Shown: in pieces, positions 15,481-23,592 of the stretch
Position numbering within the stretch: the stretch's first letter is position 1
Layout of the letters: every line of letters starts with the position of its first letter
Origin: Streptomyces sp. SID8374
Lineage (GTDB): Bacteria > Actinomycetota > Actinomycetes > Streptomycetales > Streptomycetaceae
Direction of reading: 5' to 3'
Length of the DNA: 64,000 nt
Assembly (NCBI RefSeq): GCF_009865135.1
Contig: NZ_WWGH01000001.1
Coordinates: 372,001 to 436,000 of the forward strand
Notes under the pieces: model-generated
The model's database searches: none
Seen by the model: only the letters and a program-made list of their open reading frames with translations
Told to the model about the DNA's origin: nothing
Translations under genes and position numbers: made by a program

Positions 15481-15511
15481 TTGACCTCAACCAAACTTGA
15501 GGTCCTAGCGT
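15481..15511 (+). promoter_or_regulatory. MerR/SoxR-type promoter with 19-bp spacer
   Basis: TTGACC (-35, 15481-15486) and TAGCGT (-10, 15506-15511) are 19 bp apart, the over-long spacing of MerR-family-activated promoters. Between them lies the inverted repeat ACCTCAA-N6-TTGAGGT (15484-15503), close to the SoxR box CCTCAAG...CTTGAGG. It points toward the ABC exporter 47 bp downstream. Which MerR protein binds is not known. Confidence 0.7.
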
Positions 15512-15557
15512 TCTCAGCAGTCCGCACACCCAGGTCAGCAGAGTTCGGAGCGCCCCC

Positions 15558-17447
15558 ATGGACATGGAAGTCACCGCATGGACATCGCTGCACAGCGCGA
15601 TGAACGCCGAGCAGGACCGGCGGCCCTTCTCCAAGGCGACGCTACGCCGCATCCTGGTCTTCGCCCGGCCCCACAGGGGCCGTATCAACCGGTTCCTCCT
15701 GCTCAGCACCGTCACCGCGCTGCTCGCGGTGGCCACCCCGGTCCTCGCGGGGCGGGTCGTCGACGCCATCGTGCGGGGCGCGGACTCCGGGACGGTCACC
15801 CGGCTCGCCCTGCTGATCGCCCTGATCGCGGTCGCCGAGGCCGGGCTCGGGCTGCTCACCCGATGGCTGTCGGCCAACCTCGGTGAGGGGCTGATCCTCG
15901 ATCTGCGGACGGCGGTCTTCGACCATGTGCAGCGGATGCCGGTCGCCTTCTTCACCCGCACCCGGACCGGCGCCCTGGTCAGCCGCCTCAACAACGATGT
16001 GATCGGCGCCCAGCGCGCGTTCAGCAACACGCTCTCCGGTGTCGTCTCCAACCTCGTCACCCTGCTGCTGACGCTCGCCGTGATGCTCACGATCTCCTGG
16101 CAGATCACGCTGCTCTCGCTGGTCCTGCTCCCGGTGTTCGTCGTCCCGGCCCGCCGGATGGGGGCCAGGATGGCCGGGCTCCAGCGGGAGGCGGCCAACC
16201 ACAACGCCTCGATGGGCACCCAGATGACCGAGCGGTTCTCCGCCCCCGGCGCCACCCTCGTCAAGCTCTTCGGCCGCCCGTCGCTGGAGTCCGCCGAGTT
16301 CGCCGAGCGGGCCCGCCGGGTGCGGGACATCGGGGTCCGCTCCGCCATGGCCCAGTCCGTGTTCATCACCGCGCTCACCCTGGTCTCCGCCCTCGCGCTC
16401 GCCCTGGTCTACGGGCTCGGCGGCTACTACGCGCTGCGCGGCACGCTGGAGCCGGGGGCCGTGGTCTCCCTCGCCCTGCTGCTGACCCGGCTGTACGCCC
16501 CGCTGACCGCTCTGGCCGGGGCCCGGGTCGAGGTGATGAGCGCGCTCGTCAGCTTCGAGCGGGTCTTCGAGGTGCTGGACCTCAAGCCGCTGATCGCCCA
16601 GAAGCCGGACGCCCGTCAGGTGCCGGAGGGTCAGGTGTCGGTCGAGTTCGACAAGGTCTCCTTCGGCTACCCGTCCGCGGAGAAGGTCTCCCTCGCCTCG
16701 CTGGAGGAGGTCGCGACGCTGGACAACCGGGGCGGCACCCCGGTCCTGCACGAGGTCTCCTTCCGCGCCGAACCGGGCCGGATGATCGCCCTGGTGGGCT
16801 CGTCGGGCGCGGGCAAGTCGACCATCGCGCAGCTGTTGCCGAGGCTGTACGACGCGGACTCCGGTTCCGTACGGCTGAACGGGATCGACGTACGCGACCT
16901 GAGCGCCGACTCCATCCGCGACACCCTGGGCATGGTCACGCAGGACGGGCACCTCTTCCACGAGTCCGTACGCGCCAATCTGCTGCTCGCCCGGCCCGAC
17001 GCCTCCGAGGACGACATCTGGGACGCGCTGCGCCGCGCCCGGCTGGAGGGGCTGATCGCCTCGCTGCCGGAGGGTCTGGACACGGTGGTCGGCGAGCGCG
17101 GGTACCGGCTCTCCGGCGGTGAGCGTCAGCGCCTCACCATCGCCCGGCTGCTGCTGGCCCGTCAGCGGGTCGTCATCCTCGACGAGGCGACCGCGCACCT
17201 CGACTCCACCTCCGAGGCCGCCGTCCAGGAGGCCTTGGCCGAGGCGCTGGAGGGGCGGACCGCCGTGGTGATCGCCCACCGGCTCTCCACCGTACGGGCG
17301 GCCGACCAGATCCTGGTCGTCGAGGCGGGCCGGATCGTGGAGCGCGGCACCCACGGCGAACTGCTCGCGGCCGGGGGACGTTACGAGGAGCTGTACCGCA
17401 CCCAGTTCGACCGGCCGTCGGCGGACGAGGCCCAGCCGGTCGGCTGA
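15558..17447 (+). CDS. ABC transporter, fused permease and ATPase (exporter half-transporter)
   Basis: A 629-residue half-transporter. Six transmembrane helices at about 40-330 are followed by a nucleotide-binding domain at about 350-600: Walker A GSSGAGKST near 414, Q-loop VTQDGHLFH, signature LSGGERQR near 517, Walker B VVILDEAT, and switch His in VIAHRLSTV. It would act as a homodimer exporting lipids, drugs or redox-active compounds. The promoter matches a SoxR/MerR-activated one; in S. coelicolor the SoxR regulon includes an ABC transporter of this type (recollection), so export of a redox-active metabolite is plausible. ATG codons at 15558 and 15564 are both possible. Confidence 0.93.
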   Translation: MDMEVTAWTSLHSAMNAEQDRRPFSKATLRRILVFARPHRGRINRFLLLSTVTALLAVATPVLAGRVVDAIVRGADSGTVTRLALLIALIAVAEAGLGLLTRWLSANLGEGLILDLRTAVFDHVQRMPVAFFTRTRTGALVSRLNNDVIGAQRAFSNTLSGVVSNLVTLLLTLAVMLTISWQITLLSLVLLPVFVVPARRMGARMAGLQREAANHNASMGTQMTERFSAPGATLVKLFGRPSLESAEFAERARRVRDIGVRSAMAQSVFITALTLVSALALALVYGLGGYYALRGTLEPGAVVSLALLLTRLYAPLTALAGARVEVMSALVSFERVFEVLDLKPLIAQKPDARQVPEGQVSVEFDKVSFGYPSAEKVSLASLEEVATLDNRGGTPVLHEVSFRAEPGRMIALVGSSGAGKSTIAQLLPRLYDADSGSVRLNGIDVRDLSADSIRDTLGMVTQDGHLFHESVRANLLLARPDASEDDIWDALRRARLEGLIASLPEGLDTVVGERGYRLSGGERQRLTIARLLLARQRVVILDEATAHLDSTSEAAVQEALAEALEGRTAVVIAHRLSTVRAADQILVVEAGRIVERGTHGELLAAGGRYEELYRTQFDRPSADEAQPVG

Positions 17448-17472
17448 ACCGGTCGGCCGAGCCAGGCGCCCG

Positions 17473-17733
17473 TCAGCGGCGGACGAGGCGGAGACGCTCC
17501 GTGGTGCGCAGGCGCCGCAGGGCGTCCCCGCCGCAGCTGCGCCACTGCTTCGGCGAGACCCGGGGGCGGTTGGTGCCGTTGGTGACGAGCGCGTTCACCG
17601 AGGTCATCGGGTCCGCCGCCATGGACTTGGCGAGCAGCACACCGACCACCAGCGGCAGCAGCGTGACCGCCAGGGCGGTACCTGCGGTGGTGACGTGCTG
17701 GATGCGGGGGCGGCGCTGCGCTGCGGAGTCCAT
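17473..17733 (-). CDS. Small single-pass membrane protein (86 aa)
   Basis: An 86-residue hypothetical. One transmembrane helix at about 18-40 (TALAVTLLPLVVGVLLA) is followed by a basic tail (RPRVSPKQWRS, RRLRTTERLRLVRR). The ATG at 17733 was chosen because the hydrophobic helix then starts at a normal distance. Codon usage fits the neighbours. No family is recognised. It is convergent with the ABC exporter and divergent from the methyltransferase. Confidence 0.6.
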   Translation of the reverse strand: MDSAAQRRPRIQHVTTAGTALAVTLLPLVVGVLLAKSMAADPMTSVNALVTNGTNRPRVSPKQWRSCGGDALRRLRTTERLRLVRR

Positions 17734-17896
17734 GGCCTCATTCGAACAGCGCCCGGACGGCGGAACATCGGGGCAGGTACTCAGCGGTGGCGGCCGCGCA
17801 TACTCAGAGGCGCGTACGGGGACGCTGGGGACGCGGCCCCGGACCGCGGGGCCACGGCCGCGGAGCGGCCGCCGGACCAGCGGAAGGACCACGCCG

Positions 17897-18574
17897 ATGA
17901 GCGAGCACCAGGGACAGCCGGCGGAGCGCCCGGACGGGGCCCCGAGCGAGGCCCACGGCCTCGCCGCCGCGACGGTGTTCGACGCGCTGGGGGCCGAGTA
18001 CGAGCGGGCGTTCGCCGGTTCGGCCGCCCACCACGCCTCGCTGGACCGGCTCCTTGAGCACCTCGCGCCGGGCAGCCGGGTCCTGGACGTGGGCAGCGGT
18101 ACGGGTGTCCCGACCGCGCGGCGGCTGGCCGGGGCGGGACACCGGGTGGTGGGCGTCGACGTCTCCCCGGTGATGACCGCCCTGGCGGCGCGGCAGGTGC
18201 CGGAGGCCGAGTTCCGGTGCGCCGACATCCGGGAGCTTGCGTGGGCGGACGGGGAGTTCGACGCCGTCTGCGTCTACTTCTCGCTGCTCCAGCTGTCGCG
18301 CGGGGAGCAGCGGGAGCTGCTGGGGCGGCTGGCGAGGGCGGTGAAGCCGGGCGGCCGGCTGGTGGTGGCCACCGTGCCGGTGGACGTGGCGGACGTGAGC
18401 GCCGTCTTCATGGGGCAGCCGGTGGTGGTGTCGAGTTTCGGCGAGGAGGAGTTCGCCTCCGTGGTGGCCGGGGCGGGGTTCGCGGTGGAGGAGCGGCACA
18501 GCGTGCTGTTCACCCCGGATCACCCGGCGGGCGCACCCGAGCCGCACCTCTTCCTGCACGGCCGTCGCAGCTGA
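17897..18574 (+). CDS. Class I SAM-dependent methyltransferase
   Basis: A 225-residue methyltransferase. Motif I LDVGSGTGVPTARRL (near residue 64) binds S-adenosylmethionine; VGVDVSP, then FRCADIRELAW and FDAVCVYFSLLQLS follow in standard order. The acceptor is unknown. The ATG at 17897 has a GGAAGGA ribosome-binding site. It is probably monocistronic: a compound stem-loop at 18636-18668 lies downstream. Confidence 0.88.
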   Translation: MSEHQGQPAERPDGAPSEAHGLAAATVFDALGAEYERAFAGSAAHHASLDRLLEHLAPGSRVLDVGSGTGVPTARRLAGAGHRVVGVDVSPVMTALAARQVPEAEFRCADIRELAWADGEFDAVCVYFSLLQLSRGEQRELLGRLARAVKPGGRLVVATVPVDVADVSAVFMGQPVVVSSFGEEEFASVVAGAGFAVEERHSVLFTPDHPAGAPEPHLFLHGRRS

Positions 18575-18635
18575 CGCCCCTGCCCCAAAGCCTTTCGCAA
18601 TCACAAAGAACAAGCCGAATGAATGACAAGAATGG

Positions 18636-18668
18636 CGCATTCGCGTTCCTTCACAAGAAGGTAATGCG
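18636..18668 (+). terminator. Compound stem-loop downstream of methyltransferase
   Basis: Nested arms CGCATT (18636-18641)/AATGCG (18663-18668) and CCTTC (18648-18652)/GAAGG (18657-18661) with an ACAA loop. It lies in an unusually AT-rich stretch. It may terminate the methyltransferase transcript or be part of a structured leader for what follows. Confidence 0.45.
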
Positions 18669-18742
18669 ATAGCAAAGTTCTGGTCTATATGCTGAGCTGT
18701 AGTCGTATCCGTCCGGGCGCCGACCGCGCGTCCGGACGGGCC

Positions 18743-18792
18743 GAATGTTCGGGAGAACACGAGGTGGAACACACCCTCACTTCCGAACATTC
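18743..18792. promoter_or_regulatory. 10-bp inverted repeat with 30-bp spacing (GAATGTTCGG / CCGAACATTC)
   Basis: Perfect inverted copies at 18743-18752 and 18783-18792 between the methyltransferase and a 60-codon ORF. They could form a long-loop RNA hairpin or two sites for one DNA-binding protein. A 12-codon GTG ORF (18764-18802) runs through the second arm. Confidence 0.4.
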
Positions 18793-18875
18793 ATACGGAT
18801 AGAGACAGCGCATTCGTCAATATGACCCGACCACACCGCTCCCCGGCCCCGCCGGATGCAGGAGGCAGGCCACCC

Positions 18876-19058
18876 ATGAAGTCCCTTGCCGTATCCGCCC
18901 GGACTTTCACCGAGCACGACACCGCGAACGCAAAGGAGGCCGGGCTCCCCACACACGCCCGGCCCCCGAGACCTTTCCGCGTGAGCCGCGGCGTAGTGCA
19001 CCCCGGCTCCATCAGCGTTCACCGGCCGGAGAACGGCCCGTCGTGCGGCCGCCTCTGA
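18876..19058 (+). CDS. Putative small protein (60 aa) upstream of SulP transporter
   Basis: A short ORF starting MKSLAVSARTFTEHDTANAK, with a strong GGAGG ribosome-binding site 10 nt before the ATG at 18876. It is rich in Pro, Arg and His, with one Cys near the end and no membrane segment. Third-position GC bias is only moderate, so coding status is uncertain. It ends 76 bp before the SulP gene and could be a leader or accessory peptide of that transporter. No family is recognised. Confidence 0.4.
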   Translation: MKSLAVSARTFTEHDTANAKEAGLPTHARPPRPFRVSRGVVHPGSISVHRPENGPSCGRL

Positions 19059-19134
19059 CGGCTTCCCGCCCCCCACCCGTCCGCGCCCCGGCCCCGCCGG
19101 GGCGCGGACCTCACCCTCAAGGGAATCGTCACCC

Positions 19135-20604
19135 GTGATCTCCGTGAAGGAACTCAAGAACCCCCACGTCGTACGACGTGACCTGCTGGCCTCACTCGTC
19201 GTCTTCCTGGTCGCCCTCCCCCTCTGCGTCGGCGTCGCCGTCGCCTCCGGCGTACCCGCCGAACTCGGCCTGGTCACCGGCATCGTCGGCGGCCTGGTCG
19301 TCGGCATGCTGCCGGGCAGCAAGCTCCAGGTCAGCGGACCCGCCGCCGGCCTCACCGTTCTGGTCTACGAGGCGGTCACGGAGTTCGGCCTCGCCACCCT
19401 CGGGCCGATCGTCCTGGCCGCCGGTCTGCTCCAGGTGGTGCTGGGCGTGGCGCGCTTCGGCCGCTGGTTCCGCGCCATCTCCGTCTCCGTGGTGCAGGGC
19501 ATGCTCGCGGGCATCGGTCTGGTCATCGTGCTGGGCCAGCTGTACGCCATGGCCGACACCGAACAGCCGGGCACCGCCCTCGCCAAGCTGGCCGGGCTCC
19601 CGGGCCTCGCCGTCGAGATCGTCACGAACAACGAGGCCATGACCGCCTTCGGCCTCGGCGCCGGGACCGTGGCCGTCCTGCTCCTCTGGCCGAAGCTCCC
19701 CGCCGCCGTACGGATCGTGCCCGCGCCGCTCGCCGCGGTCGGCCTGGCCACCGCCGTCGCCGCCCTCGCCGGGCTGCGGCCGCTGGTGGCCGATGTGAAC
19801 GGGCTGCTGCACGCCATCGACCTCCCGGGCGCGGCGGAATTCGGCAACCTGGCCAACGTGGCCGTGATCGGTACGGTCCTCGCCTTCGCCCTCATCGCCT
19901 CGGCCGAGAGCCTGTTCAGCGCGGCGGCCATCGACCGGATGCACGACGGCCCCCGTACGGACTACGACAAGGAGCTGGTCGCGCAGGGCGTGGGCAACAC
20001 GATCTGCGGGGCGCTCGGCGCACTCCCGATGACCGCCGTCATCGTCCGCAGCGCGGCCAACGTCCAGGCCGGGGCCACCACCGCGCTCTCCCGGGTCGCC
20101 CACGGGCTGTGGCTGCTGCTCTTCGCGGCGCTGCTCCCCGCCGCCATCGGCATCATCCCGCTCGCCTCGCTCGCCGGGATCCTGGTGCACGCCGGGTGCA
20201 AGCTGGTGCCCGTGAAGGAGTTCGGCCCGCTGTGGCGTGAACACCGGGGTGAGGCCGTGCTGTTGGCGGTCACCGCGCTGGCCATCGTGGTGACCAACCT
20301 CTTCGAGGGTGTGGTGCTGGGTCTGCTGCTGGCCGTGGTCAAGTCGGCCTGGGAGACCTCCCACGTACAGCTCTCCACCCGCGAACTCACCGGCGGCCGG
20401 GTCGTGGTGACCCTCACGGGCAACGCGACCTTCCTCCGACTGCCGCGCATCCTGGAGCAGTTGGAGAAGCTGCCGCAGGATCAGCCCATAGAGCTGGACC
20501 TCAGCGGCCTGCGCCATCTCGACCACGCCTGCCGGGTGGCGCTGGAGAACTGGGCGCGCCGGCACAACGACGCGGAGACCGACCCGGTGACGATCCGCCG
20601 GTAG
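19135..20604 (+). CDS. SulP-family anion (sulfate/bicarbonate) transporter
   Basis: A 489-residue integral membrane protein with 10-14 hydrophobic segments. SulP hallmarks are visible: an N-terminal DLLASLVVFLVALPLCVGVA helix, GLVTGIVGGLVVGMLPGSKLQVSGPAAG, and SAESLFSAAAIDR. The C-terminus (410-480) is a short STAS-like segment (VVVTLTGNATFLRLPRIL, IELDLSGLRHLD). SulP proteins carry sulfate or, in several bacteria, Na-dependent bicarbonate. A carbonic anhydrase gene lies immediately downstream, arguing for bicarbonate here (inference). GTG start at 19135 preceded by AAGGGAA. A perfect 16-bp-arm hairpin follows the gene. Confidence 0.92.
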   Translation: MISVKELKNPHVVRRDLLASLVVFLVALPLCVGVAVASGVPAELGLVTGIVGGLVVGMLPGSKLQVSGPAAGLTVLVYEAVTEFGLATLGPIVLAAGLLQVVLGVARFGRWFRAISVSVVQGMLAGIGLVIVLGQLYAMADTEQPGTALAKLAGLPGLAVEIVTNNEAMTAFGLGAGTVAVLLLWPKLPAAVRIVPAPLAAVGLATAVAALAGLRPLVADVNGLLHAIDLPGAAEFGNLANVAVIGTVLAFALIASAESLFSAAAIDRMHDGPRTDYDKELVAQGVGNTICGALGALPMTAVIVRSAANVQAGATTALSRVAHGLWLLLFAALLPAAIGIIPLASLAGILVHAGCKLVPVKEFGPLWREHRGEAVLLAVTALAIVVTNLFEGVVLGLLLAVVKSAWETSHVQLSTRELTGGRVVVTLTGNATFLRLPRILEQLEKLPQDQPIELDLSGLRHLDHACRVALENWARRHNDAETDPVTIRR

Positions 20605-20611
20605 CCGGGGA

Positions 20612-20653
20612 TCCTGCTCCTGGTGGGGCGGATACGTCCCACCAGGAGCAGGA
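20612..20653 (+). terminator. Strong terminator hairpin after SulP gene
   Basis: Perfect 16-bp arms at 20612-20627 and 20638-20653 (TCCTGCTCCTGGTGGG and its complement) around a 10-nt loop. No U-tract follows, as is common in Streptomyces. It starts 8 bp after the SulP stop. Confidence 0.85.
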
Positions 20654-20785
20654 CCGGAACGTGCGTACGAAATGGAGTGATGCGGGCGCGTTGCGGTCTC
20701 ATGGCGGGCCCGGCGACAGGCTTCCGCCCTGCCCGCAGGGCTGCGTAGGTTCGGGGCTCCCCCGCGCCGAGCACCTGGAGCAGCC

Positions 20786-21274
20786 ATGAGCGTGACCGAA
20801 GAGTTCCTCGCCCACAACGAGGTGTACGCGTCGACGTTCGACGGTCCCCTTCCGCTTCCCCCCGCCCGCCGGACGGCCGTCGTCGCCTGCATGGACGCAC
20901 GGCTGAACCCGTACGGCATCCTCGGTCTCGCCGAGGGCGACGCGCATGTCATCAGGAACGCGGGAGGCGTGGTCACCGAGGATGTGGTGCGGTCCCTGGC
21001 GATCAGTCAGCGGCTGCTGGGCACGCGGGAGATCGTGCTGATCCACCACACCGACTGCGGCATGGTGACCTTCTCCGACGACGCCTTCCGCCAGGGCATC
21101 GAGAAGGAGACCGGTATCCGGCCGCCGTGGTCCGCCGAGGCGTTCCCGGACGCGGCCGACGACGTACGGCAGTCCCTGCGGCGGGTGACGAGCAGTCCGT
21201 TCATCCCGCACACCGGCCAGGTCCGCGGCTTCGTCCTCGACGTCGCCACCGGCCGCCTCGACGAGGTCGTCTGA
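20786..21274 (+). CDS. Beta-class carbonic anhydrase
   Basis: A 162-residue beta-carbonic anhydrase of the short type. The zinc ligands are visible: Cys35 (ACMDAR, with Asp37-Arg39), His88 and Cys91 (HHTDCGM). VIRNAGG is the conserved active-site strand. It interconverts CO2 and bicarbonate. Length and motifs match mycobacterial Rv1284-like enzymes. It lies 180 bp downstream of a SulP-type transporter but behind a strong terminator, so it probably has its own promoter. Confidence 0.92.
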   Translation: MSVTEEFLAHNEVYASTFDGPLPLPPARRTAVVACMDARLNPYGILGLAEGDAHVIRNAGGVVTEDVVRSLAISQRLLGTREIVLIHHTDCGMVTFSDDAFRQGIEKETGIRPPWSAEAFPDAADDVRQSLRRVTSSPFIPHTGQVRGFVLDVATGRLDEVV

Positions 21275-21329
21275 CGGCCGGTGGGGCTGCCGCCGCCCAT
21301 GGCGCCGGCCGCGGACCGGGCCGGTGCGC

Positions 21330-21764
21330 TCACGCCGCCGTGGTGAGCTGTGCGCGGCCGAAGAGCAGGGCGTAGCCGGTCGGCAGGGACTCGATGATCC
21401 GGGTGACCAGGGCCGGATCCATCAGCGCGCCGACCGCGGCCAGGACGGTGCCCGCGTCCCAGCGGGCGGTCGCCGCCGTGCCACCGGTCCGCGCGGCCAG
21501 GTCGTCCACGAAACGGGCGGCCGGGGCCGGGGTGATACCGGGCGCTTCGGAGGTGAACACCAGGGCGGCTTCCCTGGGGAGCGCGGCGGCGAAGGCGACC
21601 CGCTCCTCGCCGGTGATCTGGGCCCCGAGCCCGCCCAGTACGGCGCGGAGGGCTTCCTCGGCCCGCTCCCGGGTGGGGTAGGCGCCCTCGTATCTGATCT
21701 TCTCCAGCAGCCGGTCGAACGTCATGGCCTTCGGGGCGGCGATGGTCCGAGGCTCAGGAATCAT
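21330..21764 (-). CDS. DUF2267 protein (second of a tandem pair)
   Basis: A DUF2267 protein of about 144 residues (FDRLLEKIRYEGAYPTRERAEEALRAVLGGLGAQITGEER, and LPTGYALLFGR near the end). The family is soluble and helical, of unknown function, often next to stress genes. The start is ambiguous: ATG 21764 is used; ATG 21725 gives the bare domain; GTG 21866 overlaps the stop of the upstream DUF2267 gene and would allow translational coupling but adds 34 residues unlike the family. Confidence 0.85.
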   Translation of the reverse strand: MIPEPRTIAAPKAMTFDRLLEKIRYEGAYPTRERAEEALRAVLGGLGAQITGEERVAFAAALPREAALVFTSEAPGITPAPAARFVDDLAARTGGTAATARWDAGTVLAAVGALMDPALVTRIIESLPTGYALLFGRAQLTTAA

Positions 21765-21862
21765 GGCGGCGGCAGCCCTTCTCGTCGTCGTGCGGGTGTC
21801 GGTTGTCTCTGGCTTCTTCTCCAAAAGCGCCGCCGTACACCCCCTGGGGGGTATTCGACGGG

Positions 21863-22258
21863 TCACAGGGGCTGCGGATGGCCGAAAAGGAGGTCATACC
21901 CCGTCGGCAGCTGGAGCAGGATGCGGCGCAGCAGCTCCTCGCCGGCCGCGTCGGCGGCGACGCTGAGGACGGCCCCTACGTCCCACATCGCCGTTCGTTC
22001 GGTGGCGCCCTCGATCCAGGCCGCCGTGGCGCGGACGAACCGCTCGGGCGAGAGCGGTTCGGCGGCCTGGAGCGGGTTGAGCAGGATAAGCGCCATGGTC
22101 TCCGGGAGCCGGGCGGCGAGCTCGGCCCGCTCCCGGCCCACCAGGTGGGCGCCGAGAAGGGCCAGCACGACGCGTGCGGCGCGCTCGGCCTCTTCCCGGG
22201 TGTCGTACGTGCCGCGTTCCTGGACCCGGTCCAGGAACGCTTCCCATCGCAGGGTCAC
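21863..22258 (-). CDS. DUF2267 protein (first of a tandem pair)
   Basis: A 131-residue DUF2267 protein, paralogous to the next gene: same opening (LRWEAFLDRVQERGTYDTREEAERAARVVLALLGAHLVGRER) and same closing LPTGYDLLFGH motif. GTG start at 22258. It lies about 110 bp after the hsp18-like gene on the same strand and may be co-expressed with it in heat or other stress. Biochemical role unknown. Confidence 0.88.
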   Translation of the reverse strand: MTLRWEAFLDRVQERGTYDTREEAERAARVVLALLGAHLVGRERAELAARLPETMALILLNPLQAAEPLSPERFVRATAAWIEGATERTAMWDVGAVLSVAADAAGEELLRRILLQLPTGYDLLFGHPQPL

Positions 22259-22366
22259 GGTGACCGCTCCCTCGGGTTGTCCCCCCTGGGGCGGGGACGG
22301 AGACCGGGCCGGGAGGGGGAGAAGGGGAGATCCGGCCCGGCCCCCGTCACGGACGGGCGTACCGGT

Positions 22367-22798
22367 TCAGCCCTTGATCTGCTTGCGCGAGGAGCCGCCG
22401 CCGATGGAGATCTTGCGGGGCTTGGCCCGCTCGGCGATCGGGATGCGCAGGGTCAGTACACCCGCGTCGTAGGCGGCGTCGATGCGCTCGGTGTCCAGCG
22501 TGTCCGCCAGGACGATCTGGCGGGAGAACACGCCCAGCGGACGTTCGGAGAGCTCCATCTGCACGTCGTCCGTGTTGACGGCCGGCCGGCGCTCGGCCCG
22601 GACGGTCAGCATGTTGCGCTCGACGTCGATGTCGATCGCGTCCGGCGAGACGCCGGGAAGATCGAAGGCCACCACGTAGTCCTCGCCCTCGCGGTACGCG
22701 TCCATCGGCATCGCCGAGGGCCGCGACCAGGTGCCGGGGCGCAGGATCTGCTCGGTGATCCGGTCGAGTTCACGGAAGGGGTCGGTACGCATGAGCAT
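22367..22798 (-). CDS. hsp18: Hsp20/alpha-crystallin small heat-shock protein (Hsp18-like)
   Basis: A 143-residue small heat-shock protein with an alpha-crystallin domain: [37 protein letters not shown], then [33 protein letters not shown] containing the conserved A-x-x-x-n-G-V-L motif. It is an ATP-independent holdase that prevents aggregation. An AGGTG-type ribosome-binding site precedes the ATG at 22798. Its promoter (TTGTCA/TACAAC, 17-bp spacer, on the minus strand at 22853-22881) is overlapped by the RheA operator, and the divergent gene encodes a RheA-like protein, as in Streptomyces albus hsp18. Confidence 0.93.
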   Translation of the reverse strand: MLMRTDPFRELDRITEQILRPGTWSRPSAMPMDAYREGEDYVVAFDLPGVSPDAIDIDVERNMLTVRAERRPAVNTDDVQMELSERPLGVFSRQIVLADTLDTERIDAAYDAGVLTLRIPIAERAKPRKISIGGGSSRKQIKG

Positions 22799-22852
22799 TG
22801 CGGAAACACCTCCAGTCGGTCGGGCGGTAGCCCGCGCGTTTCACCTGAATCC

Positions 22853-22881
22853 GTTGTAGCATGTCATCCATTCGATGACAA
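22853..22881 (-). promoter_or_regulatory. hsp18 promoter with RheA operator TGTCATC-N5-GATGACA
   Basis: On the minus strand, -35 TTGTCA (22876-22881) and -10 TACAAC (22853-22858) are 17 bp apart. The perfect inverted repeat TGTCATC-CATTC-GATGACA (22862-22880) covers the spacer and -35. This is the RheA operator described for S. albus hsp18. The site also lies upstream of the divergent rheA-like gene, allowing autoregulation. Confidence 0.85.
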
Positions 22882-22926
22882 ATGAAATGTCACCGGAAGG
22901 ACGACAACCACGACGGAGGAGCCACC

Positions 22927-23592
22927 GTGCCAGCAGCGGAGCAGCCCGATCCGGACGCCGTATCCCTCCTCGCCGCCGCAGCGGCCCTGGGGGTCATCGA
23001 CGACGCGGTCCGTGGGGCCAGGGCCGCCACGGCGGACCAGCCCGACGGTTCGGCGGCCGATCCCGACCGAGCCCAGGCGCTGGCCTCGCTCCAGCTGCTG
23101 CGGGAGGTCCGGGAGCGGCTCGCGGGGTGGGAGACCGGGCTGATCGAGGCGGCCCGTGCGGCGGGGGCCAGCTGGGCCGACCTGGCGGACCCGCTCGGGG
23201 TGGCCAGTCGGCAGGCGGCCGAGCGGCGCTATCTGCGGCTGCGCCCCGGCTCCCTGGGGTCCACCGGGGAGCAGCGGGTCAAGGCCACCCGGGACCGCCG
23301 GGCCGCCGACCGGACCATCACCACCTGGGCCCGGGAGAACGCGGCGGACCTGCGCTCGCTCGCCGGCCAGGTCACCGCCCTCACCGGCCTCCCCTCCCCC
23401 GCCGACTCCCCGCTGGACCACCTGCGCCGGGCCCTCGCCGCCGACGACGCCGCGCTCCTGGTCGCCCCTCTTGCGGCGGTCCGGCCTCATCTTCCGCCGG
23501 GCCAGGGCCAGTTGGCCGACCGGATCGACTCGCTCACCCGCCGCACCGGAGAGCTGCGCGAGGACACCGCGGCCCGGCGGCAGAACAACTGA
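22927..23592 (+). CDS. rheA: RheA-like repressor of hsp18
   Basis: A 221-residue mostly helical protein, divergent from the Hsp20 gene and sharing its operator. Residues 65-105 (LLREVRERLAGWETGLIEAARAAGASWADLADPLGVASRQAAERRYLR) contain a probable helix-turn-helix. Streptomyces RheA is a heat-sensing repressor that binds TGTCATC-N5-GATGACA and whose conformation, not synthesis, changes with temperature. The GTG at 22927 follows GGAGGAG; an upstream in-frame ATG at 22882 lies at the operator and is unlikely. The assignment rests on gene order and operator more than on sequence recall. A perfect 16-bp-arm terminator overlaps its stop codon. Confidence 0.82.
   Translation: MPAAEQPDPDAVSLLAAAAALGVIDDAVRGARAATADQPDGSAADPDRAQALASLQLLREVRERLAGWETGLIEAARAAGASWADLADPLGVASRQAAERRYLRLRPGSLGSTGEQRVKATRDRRAADRTITTWARENAADLRSLAGQVTALTGLPSPADSPLDHLRRALAADDAALLVAPLAAVRPHLPPGQGQLADRIDSLTRRTGELREDTAARRQNN

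Noticed and set aside
15481..15511. Naming the activator of the ABC exporter SoxR outright
   Set aside because: The box fits SoxR but other MerR-family members use the same ACCTCAA...TTGAGGT arms; no MerR gene is in the window.
18764..18802. A 12-codon GTG ORF as a leader peptide
   Set aside because: It lies at the right place but has no repeated regulatory codon and only a weak ribosome-binding site, so I kept it as part of the structured region, not as a gene.
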